From Candidatus Aquidulcis sp. (GTDB lineage Bacteria > Chloroflexota > Anaerolineae > Anaerolineales > E44-bin32): 6,509 nucleotides of DNA. The notes under the pieces were generated by a model. The model was not told where the DNA came from, made no database searches, and saw only the letters and a list, made by a program, of their open reading frames with translations. Numbering within the stretch: the stretch's first letter is position 1; the number at the start of each line of letters is the position of its first letter. The stretch is taken from positions 1 to 6,509 of the forward strand of contig DYJB01000151.1 in NCBI GenBank assembly GCA_020723365.1, in the 5' to 3' direction. The position numbers were made by a program, and so were the translations under genes. Below are positions 1 through 4,991 of this stretch, piece by piece.

Positions 1-2205
1 ATCGCCCCGCTGGACGAGGCGGGCGTCTTCGTCGACGGCTTCGGCTGGCTGAGCGGGCAGTCCGTGCATGCCGTCAGCGCGCCGATCTTCGAGGATCTGC
101 GCCGCAAAGGGCTGGCCTACCATGTCGCCGACTACACCCACCGCTACCCCGTGTGCTGGCGCTGCAACGAGCAGTTGGTCTTCCGCCTGGTCGACGAGTG
201 GTTCATCTCCATGGGCGCCCAGCTCGAGAAGCCTTACGAGCAGGTCACCGAAGAGGAGAAGGTGGGCAACCTGCGCTACCAGATGATGGAGGTGGTGCTC
301 AACAGCACGCAGTGGCACCCCGACTTCGGGCTGGAGCGCGAGCTCGACTGGCTGCGCAACATGCACGACTGGATGATCTCGAAGAAGCGCTACTGGGGGC
401 TGGCGCTGCCGATCTACGAGTGCGCCGAGTGCGGGCACTTCGAGGTCATCGGCAGCAAGGAGGAGCTGCGTGATCGGGCCGTGGCCGGCTGGGCGGAGTT
501 CGAGGGCCACTCGCCCCACCGGCCGTACATCGACGCCGTCGAGATCGCCTGCGCCACGTGCGGCGCGCGCGTGAAGCGCATTCCGGATGTCGGCAACCCG
601 TGGCTGGACGCCGGCATCGTGGGCATGAGCACGCTGCAGTACCGGCACGATCCGGCCTACTGGGAGCGCTGGTTCCCGGCCGAGCTGATCAGCGAGAGCT
701 TCCCCGGCCAGTTCCGCAACTGGTTCTATTCCCTGCTGGCCATGAGCACGATCCTCGAGCGGAAGGCGCCATTCCGGCACGTGTTCACCTACGGGACCCT
801 GATGGCCGAAGACGGCTCGGCGATGCACAAGTCCTCGGGCAACATGATCGAGTTCAACGAAGCGGCCGATACGATCGGTGTGGATGTGATGCGCTGGCTG
901 TACGCCGGGACGCGCCCCGAGAAGGATCTGGCCTTCGGCTACCATCGGGCAGACGAGGTGCGGCGCCAGTTCCTCATCCCGCTGTGGAACGTCTATGCCT
1001 TCTTCGTCACCTACGCCAACCTCGACGGTTGGAAGCCGCGGCGCGGCCGCCCGGCTGCGCCGTCGCTCCTGGACCGTTGGATCATGGCGCGCCTGAATGA
1101 GACCACCGGCGAGGTGACCGCACGACTGGAGGCCTATGAGCCGAACCTGGCCGTGGCGGCGCTGGACGTCCTGCTGGATGACCTGAGCAACTGGTACCTG
1201 CGCCGCAGCCGGCGCCGGTTCTGGGCCAAGGCAGGCGCCAGCCGCGCCACCGACGCCGACAAGGAAGCGGCCTACGCCACGCTCTACCAGGTGCTTACCA
1301 CGCTCACCCGGTTGCTGGCGCCCTTCGTGCCTTTCGTGACCGAGGTCATGCACCAGAACCTGGTCCGGACGGTGGACGAGCGGGCGCCCGAGAGCGTGCA
1401 CCACGGCGACTGGCCGAAGGTCGATCGCCAGGGACTGGATGCTTCCCTGACGCGCGAGATGGCGCTGGTTCTCAAGCTCGTCTCCCTGGGCCACGCCGCT
1501 CGCAGCAAGTCGAATCGCAAGGTCCGCCAGCCGCTGGCGGAGGCGGCCTTCGCGCTGCCAACGGCGGAGGAGCGTGTGGCGGTCAGCCGCCACGCCGAGC
1601 TGATCGGCGACGAACTTAACGTCAAGCGCGTGCGGCTGCTGGACACCGCCGCCGAGGTCGTGGACTTCCGCCTCAACCCGCTGCCCAGGCAACTCGGGCA
1701 GAAGTACGGCTCGCGTTTCCCGGCGTTGCGCGCTGCGCTGCTGGCGCTGCCGGCGGAGAAGGCGGCCGGCGAACTGCTTGGCGGCCGCCCGCTGTCTGTG
1801 GAAGTCGCCGGCGAGAAGTTCGAGATCTTGCCTGAGGAGGTCGAGGTGCGTGTCGAGGCGCACGCCGGGCTGTCGGCTGTCGCCGAGGGCGCCTACGTGG
1901 CGGCGCTGCAGACGGACCTGACGCCTGAGCTCGAGCGGGAAGGGCTCGCCCGCGAGCTTGTGCGGCGGATCCAGGAGATGCGCAAGGACGCCGGCTTCAA
2001 CGTCGAGGACCGCATCGAGGTCGAATACTCCGCCTCGCCCCGATTGATGCAGGCTGTGGGCGAGCACGCCGCCTGGATCGCCGCCGAGACGCTTGCGACG
2101 ACGCTGCTTCCGACGATCGAGCCAGGGGGAGAGACGGTGGGGGATCTGGCCTTCGACGGCGAGTCGGCGCGCTGCGGACTGCGGCGAACCAGGGCTTCGG
2201 CTTGA
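1..2205 (+). CDS. ileS: Isoleucyl-tRNA synthetase, type 2, 5'-truncated by window edge
   Basis: This enzyme charges tRNA-Ile with isoleucine in the cytoplasm. The frame is open from base 1 with no start, giving 734 residues. Type 2 enzymes run to roughly 1000 or more, so the N-terminus with the HIGH motif and part of the CP1 editing domain lies upstream of the window. Visible in order (residues counted from base 1): CWRC at 52-55, RYWGLALP just before CAEC at 141-144, CATC at 184-187, PWLDAG at about 200-205, and the KMSKS-position loop AMHKS at 274-278 followed by SGN. The alpha-helical anticodon-binding domain starts near 355 and includes NWYLRRSRRRFW from about 397. The C-terminal extension has ELVRRIQEMRKDAGF near 650-666, typical of the eukaryote-like class. 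Paired CxxC motifs suggest bound zinc. The first K of KMSKS is replaced by A, while the second K is kept. An internal GTG at 64 is not the start, because homologous sequence continues before it. Any leader regulation is off-window. Confidence 0.95.
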   Translation: MAPLDEAGVFVDGFGWLSGQSVHAVSAPIFEDLRRKGLAYHVADYTHRYPVCWRCNEQLVFRLVDEWFISMGAQLEKPYEQVTEEEKVGNLRYQMMEVVLNSTQWHPDFGLERELDWLRNMHDWMISKKRYWGLALPIYECAECGHFEVIGSKEELRDRAVAGWAEFEGHSPHRPYIDAVEIACATCGARVKRIPDVGNPWLDAGIVGMSTLQYRHDPAYWERWFPAELISESFPGQFRNWFYSLLAMSTILERKAPFRHVFTYGTLMAEDGSAMHKSSGNMIEFNEAADTIGVDVMRWLYAGTRPEKDLAFGYHRADEVRRQFLIPLWNVYAFFVTYANLDGWKPRRGRPAAPSLLDRWIMARLNETTGEVTARLEAYEPNLAVAALDVLLDDLSNWYLRRSRRRFWAKAGASRATDADKEAAYATLYQVLTTLTRLLAPFVPFVTEVMHQNLVRTVDERAPESVHHGDWPKVDRQGLDASLTREMALVLKLVSLGHAARSKSNRKVRQPLAEAAFALPTAEERVAVSRHAELIGDELNVKRVRLLDTAAEVVDFRLNPLPRQLGQKYGSRFPALRAALLALPAEKAAGELLGGRPLSVEVAGEKFEILPEEVEVRVEAHAGLSAVAEGAYVAALQTDLTPELEREGLARELVRRIQEMRKDAGFNVEDRIEVEYSASPRLMQAVGEHAAWIAAETLATTLLPTIEPGGETVGDLAFDGESARCGLRRTRASA

Positions 2206-2221
2206 GGCTACGGTACAATCG
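2206..2221 (+). promoter_or_regulatory. Possible -10 promoter element ahead of lspA
   Basis: The hexamer TACAAT at 2214-2219 matches TATAAT at five of six positions. It sits just after the ileS stop, about 30 nt before the preferred lspA start. The 16 bases at 2206-2221 match the region around the tRNA-Asp -10 (4831-4846) at 12 positions, sharing GGCTAyGGTAnAnT. No convincing -35 hexamer lies 16-18 nt upstream, within the ileS coding end, so this is a weak call. If active, it would let lspA and the genes after it be expressed independently of ileS. Confidence 0.35.
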
Positions 2222-2237
2222 AAAGACCATCAGCGTT

Positions 2238-2243
2238 GGGAGG
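2238..2243 (+). promoter_or_regulatory. Ribosome binding site deciding the lspA start
   Basis: GGGAGG lies 6 nt before the TTG at 2250. It supports that start over the earlier in-frame TTG at 2202, which overlaps the ileS stop and has only AGGG at 2191-2194 before it. The same GGGAGG plus 6 nt arrangement precedes the threonine aldolase gene. Confidence 0.7.
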
Positions 2244-2249
2244 CTCGGA

Positions 2250-2786
2250 TTGACGCGACTGCGTGACACGATCATCCTGCTTGGCTTCTCCGGACTGATC
2301 GTCGCCGTGGACCAGGGAACGAAGTACCTTGTGCGCTCGCGCCTGGCGCTGGGCGAGACGTGGTCGCCCTGGCCGTGGCTGGAGCCCTACGCCCGCGTGA
2401 TCCACTGGAACAATACCGGGGCGGCTTTTGGCATGCTGCCCTCGGCCAGCCTGGTCTTCACCATCGTGGCCATTCTGGTCTGCCTGGCCGTGCTGTACTA
2501 CTTCCCCCGCGTCCCGTCGGCGCAGTGGCCGCTGCGCGCCGCGCTCGTCCTCCAGTTCGCCGGAGCGTTGGGCAACCTGATCGATCGGCTGATGCTGGGG
2601 ACCGTCACGGACTTCATCTCCCTCGGCACCTTCGCCGTCTTCAACGTCGCCGACGCGAGCATCTCCGTCGGTGTAGCCGTGCTGGTAGCCGGCATGTGGC
2701 TTGAGGAGCGTCGCAGGCCGAAGGGCGTGGTCACGCAAGGCGAGCCGCCGGCGGCGGGAAGCTCCGCCGATCCGCCGCCAGGCTGA
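2250..2786 (+). CDS. lspA: Lipoprotein signal peptidase (signal peptidase II)
   Basis: This membrane aspartyl protease removes signal peptides from diacylglyceryl-modified prolipoproteins, the step after Lgt. From the TTG start it has 178 residues, slightly over the usual 160-170. Family motifs are intact: VDQGTKYLV at about 20-28, NTGAAFG at 55-61, GNLIDR with catalytic D112, and FNVADASIS with catalytic D135. Four hydrophobic segments are visible: about 7-21, 68-85, 97-111 and 138-151. The last 25 or so residues are a proline- and glycine-rich, non-membrane tail. The TTG at 2250 was chosen for its upstream GGGAGG and because homologues begin just before the first membrane segment. A TTG at 2202, overlapping the ileS stop, would add 16 basic residues and is the alternative. 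The rluD-type gene follows after 5 nt, a common lspA neighbour in many bacteria. Family assignment is very secure, the start less so. Confidence 0.95.
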   Translation: MTRLRDTIILLGFSGLIVAVDQGTKYLVRSRLALGETWSPWPWLEPYARVIHWNNTGAAFGMLPSASLVFTIVAILVCLAVLYYFPRVPSAQWPLRAALVLQFAGALGNLIDRLMLGTVTDFISLGTFAVFNVADASISVGVAVLVAGMWLEERRRPKGVVTQGEPPAAGSSADPPPG

Positions 2787-2791
2787 AGCGG

Positions 2792-3757
2792 ATGGAACTC
2801 CGCATCGAGCCGGAACACGACGGCGCACGCCTGGATGTGGCGCTGGCGTCGCGGCTCCCGGAGATCAGCCGCACACGCCTTCAGGACCTGATCCTGCACG
2901 GCCAGGTGCGCGTCAACGGGCTGGCGGCGGCGAAGGCCGGGCTGCGGCTCAGAGCCGGCGACCGCGTCGAGGTGACCATTCCGCCCCCTGCGGCAAGCGG
3001 ACTTGAGCCCGAGTCGATTCCTCTCGACGTCATCTACGAAAGCGCGGCGGTACTGATCGTCAACAAGCCTGCGGGGCTGGTGGTGCACCCGGCGGCCGGG
3101 CACGCGCGCGGCACGCTGGTACACGCCGCTCTGGCGCATGCGCCCGATCTGGAGGGCATCGGAGGCGAGCTGCGGCCCGGGGTCGTGCACCGCCTGGATA
3201 AAGACACCTCCGGGCTGATCATCCTGGCCAAGAACGAGCGCGCTCATGCCGCGCTGCAGCGGGCCTTCAAGGACCGAACGGTTCACAAGACGTATCTGGC
3301 GCTGGTCGAAGGCCGGCCCCCCACGCCCACCGGCCGGGTGGAGGCGCCCATCGGGCGCGATGCGAGTCACCGCAAACGGATGGCGGTCGTTCCGGGCAGC
3401 CGCGGGCGGACGGCCTTGACGGCCTACCAGACGCTGGAGACCTTCGCGGCGGGAAGCTTGCTCGAGGTGCACCCCGAGACAGGGCGCACGCACCAGATTC
3501 GCGTCCACCTGGCCTTCCTGGGCTGCCCCGTGGCGGGCGACCGCGTGTACGGTTCGCGGGCGGCGCGCATCACGGCCCCGCGACAGATGCTGCACGCGTG
3601 GAAGCTGCGAGTCCATCTTCCAGGGGAAGCAGAGACGCGCGAGCTGGAAGCCCCTCCACCGGAGGATTTCGAGAGCGTGCTGCGCGAGCTGCGCAGGGAG
3701 GGGCGGTCGCTGAATGGTGCCCGGCCTGCTGCCAGCCCCAAGGGAGGCAAGGGATGA
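2792..3757 (+). CDS. rluD: RluD-type large-subunit rRNA pseudouridine synthase
   Basis: The protein is predicted to isomerise uridines to pseudouridine in 23S rRNA. RluD itself modifies the helix 69 loop, although paralogues RluA and RluC share the fold, so the exact site is inferred. It has 321 residues, a typical family length. Residues 1-65 form an N-terminal S4 RNA-binding domain (ARLDVALA, then SRTRLQDLILHGQVRVNG). The catalytic domain includes VNKPAGLVVHP at 90-100, HRLDKDTSG at 133-141 with catalytic D136, HKTYLALVEG at 165-174, and GRTHQIRVHL at 231-240. The C-terminal 20 residues are basic and look disordered. The ATG lies 5 nt after the lspA stop with only a weak purine stretch before it, so translation is probably coupled to lspA. 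The stop codon overlaps the start of the next gene. The symbol is given by family; orthology to E. coli RluD is likely but not proven. Confidence 0.92.
   Translation: MELRIEPEHDGARLDVALASRLPEISRTRLQDLILHGQVRVNGLAAAKAGLRLRAGDRVEVTIPPPAASGLEPESIPLDVIYESAAVLIVNKPAGLVVHPAAGHARGTLVHAALAHAPDLEGIGGELRPGVVHRLDKDTSGLIILAKNERAHAALQRAFKDRTVHKTYLALVEGRPPTPTGRVEAPIGRDASHRKRMAVVPGSRGRTALTAYQTLETFAAGSLLEVHPETGRTHQIRVHLAFLGCPVAGDRVYGSRAARITAPRQMLHAWKLRVHLPGEAETRELEAPPPEDFESVLRELRREGRSLNGARPAASPKGGKG
3742..3747 (+). promoter_or_regulatory. Ribosome binding site deciding the threonine aldolase start
   Basis: GGGAGG inside the end of the rluD-type gene lies 6 nt before the ATG at 3754. It supports that start over an earlier in-frame ATG-like start near 3598, which would add 52 residues that only read the rluD sequence out of frame. 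Confidence 0.8.
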
Positions 3758-4794
3758 GTGTGGTCGACCTTCGCTCAGACACGGTGACGGCGCCGACGCC
3801 GGCCATGCGGGCGGCATTGGCATCGGCCGAGGTTGGCGACGATGTCTTCGGGGATGACCCGACCGTCAACCGCCTGGAGGCATTGGCCGCCGAAATGATG
3901 GGCAAGGAGGCTGCGCTCTTCGTCCCATCGGGGACGATGGGCAACCTGGCAGCGGTCCTGGCGCATTGCGGGCGCGGCGACGAGGTCATCCTCGGCGATC
4001 AGTGCCATACCTTCAACTACGAAGCCGGAGGCATTGCCGCCTTGGGGGGCGTGCATCCCATGCCTGTACGCACGACGCCGGACGGACGCCTTCCGCTCGA
4101 AGCGATTGAGGCTGCGATCCGCACCGACAACGTGCACTTTCCGACGACGCGCCTGATCTGCCTCGAAAACACCCACAATCGCTGCGGCGGGGCGGTGCTG
4201 GATGAACCGTACACCCGTGCGGTGGGCGAGCTGGCGAAGCGTCACGGGCTCAAGCTCCACCTGGACGGGGCGCGCATCTTCAATGCCGCCGCATCGCTGG
4301 GCGTTCCAGCGAGCCGCCTGGCTGCGCCTGCCGATTCGGTCACCTTCTGCCTGTCCAAAGCCCTGTGCGCGCCGGTGGGGTCGGTCCTGTGCGGCGAGCA
4401 GCCCTACATCGGCCGCGCCCGACGCATCCGCAAGCAGCTCGGGGGTGGCATGCGCCAGGCGGGCGTGCTGGCCGCGGCGGGGATTGTGGCGCTCGAGACG
4501 ATGGTGGACCGCCTGCCGGAGGATCATCGCCGGGCGCGCGCGCTGGCGCAAGGGCTTGGCACAATTCCGGGGATCCTCGTGGAGGATGCGGCGCCGCCTT
4601 CGAACATGGTCTACATCCGCCTGGCGCCCGATACGCCGCTGGACGAAGCGGGGCTGCAGCAGGCCTTGGCGAGCCAGCGGATCAAGATCGGCCCGGTGGG
4701 TCCGCGCCGAATCCGCTTCGTCCTGCACTACTGGGTGGACGATGAGGGCGTGGAGCGCACCGTCCAGGCCATCCGTCTCGCGATGGTCGCGTGA
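3754..4794 (+). CDS. ltaE: Low-specificity L-threonine aldolase (PLP-dependent)
   Basis: This fold-type I pyridoxal phosphate enzyme is expected to cleave L-threonine and L-allo-threonine to glycine and acetaldehyde in the cytoplasm. At 346 residues it fits the beta-eliminating lyase/threonine aldolase family. Motifs seen: DLRSDTVTAPTPAMR at 5-19, GDDVFGDDPTVNRLE at 28-42, FVPSGTMGNLAA at 56-67 (phosphate-binding region), H85 in the position expected to stack on the cofactor ring, ENTHNRCGG at 138-146, HLDGARIFNAA at 169-179 with D171 contacting the pyridine nitrogen, and CLSKALCAPVGS at 199-210 with K202 as the Schiff-base lysine. The first bases overlap the stop of the rluD-type gene as ATGA, so translation is coupled. 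The symbol follows E. coli ltaE by function. Strict L-allo specificity cannot be judged from sequence. No terminator is evident between this gene and the tRNA gene. Confidence 0.92.
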   Translation: MSVVDLRSDTVTAPTPAMRAALASAEVGDDVFGDDPTVNRLEALAAEMMGKEAALFVPSGTMGNLAAVLAHCGRGDEVILGDQCHTFNYEAGGIAALGGVHPMPVRTTPDGRLPLEAIEAAIRTDNVHFPTTRLICLENTHNRCGGAVLDEPYTRAVGELAKRHGLKLHLDGARIFNAAASLGVPASRLAAPADSVTFCLSKALCAPVGSVLCGEQPYIGRARRIRKQLGGGMRQAGVLAAAGIVALETMVDRLPEDHRRARALAQGLGTIPGILVEDAAPPSNMVYIRLAPDTPLDEAGLQQALASQRIKIGPVGPRRIRFVLHYWVDDEGVERTVQAIRLAMVA

Positions 4795-4814
4795 CCTCCT
4801 GCGCGCCCTCAACC

Positions 4815-4844
4815 TTGACGCCCGTTAAACGGCTATGGTAGACT
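4815..4844 (+). promoter_or_regulatory. Sigma70-like promoter of the tRNA-Asp gene
   Basis: The -35 is TTGACG (4815-4820, five of six matches). The spacer is 18 nt. The -10 is TAGACT (4839-4844, four of six), preceded by TGG at 4836-4838, which makes an extended -10. Transcription would begin near 4851, leaving a leader of only about 5 nt before the tRNA. The spacer contains a small inverted repeat, CCGTTAAACGG (4822-4832), of unknown meaning. This is the best promoter visible in the window. Confidence 0.7.
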
Positions 4845-4855
4845 GGCACCTGTTT

Positions 4856-4932
4856 GGGGGTGTGGTGTAGCGGCCCAACACGCTGCCCTGTCAAGGCAGA
4901 GACCGCGGGTTCGAATCCCGTCATCCCCGCCA
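4856..4932 (+). tRNA. tRNA-Asp (anticodon GTC)
   Basis: A complete cloverleaf folds by hand. The acceptor stem is GGGGGTG (4856-4862) with CATCCCC (4922-4928), including one G-U pair. The D stem is GTGT with ACAC (4865-4868, 4878-4881). The anticodon stem is CTGCC with GGCAG (4883-4887, 4895-4899), closing the loop CTGTCAA with anticodon GTC at 4890-4892. The T stem is GCGGG with CCCGT around TTCGAAT (4910-4916). The discriminator is G at 4929, as expected for aspartate. The CCA end (4930-4932) is encoded. The gene has its own promoter upstream and a hairpin directly downstream, so it looks like a single-tRNA unit. Confidence 0.97.
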
Positions 4933-4934
4933 AA

Positions 4935-4958
4935 CCGCCCGGTCGATCGACCGGGCGG
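4935..4958. terminator. Perfect 24-nt palindrome, likely bidirectional terminator
   Basis: The 12-base half CCGCCCGGTCGA is followed by its exact reverse complement. In RNA this gives a 10-bp GC-rich stem with a GATC loop. It starts 2 nt after the CCA end of the tRNA and lies 33 nt beyond the stop of the convergent minus-strand gene, so it suits termination of both. T tracts are poor: only GTGTTCTT a few bases on along the plus strand, and TTT directly after the stem on the minus strand. It may therefore act by strong stem formation or need a protein factor. Confidence 0.7.
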
Positions 4959-4991
4959 CCGTGTTCTTGGGATTTGGGGGCCATGCCGGAG

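Noticed and set aside
64..66. GTG at 64 as the ileS start
   Set aside because: The frame is open and reads as synthetase sequence from base 1. A start here would remove the HIGH motif and the editing domain.
3598..3753. Longer N-terminus for the threonine aldolase
   Set aside because: The extra 52 residues only re-read the rluD-type gene in another frame, and the family N-terminus (DLRSDT) begins right after the ATG at 3754.
2498..3823. A 441-codon open frame on the minus strand across lspA and the rluD-type gene
   Set aside because: It runs through two genes with intact catalytic motifs on the plus strand and has no recognisable domain or plausible start context.
3775..4812. A 345-codon open frame on the minus strand across the threonine aldolase gene
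   Set aside because: Arg- and His-rich, with no recognisable motifs. The plus strand carries all the aldolase active-site residues.
4795..4855. Terminator directly after the threonine aldolase gene
   Set aside because: The only hairpin here is the 5-bp CCGTTAAACGG repeat, too small and without a T run, and it lies in the promoter spacer of the tRNA gene.
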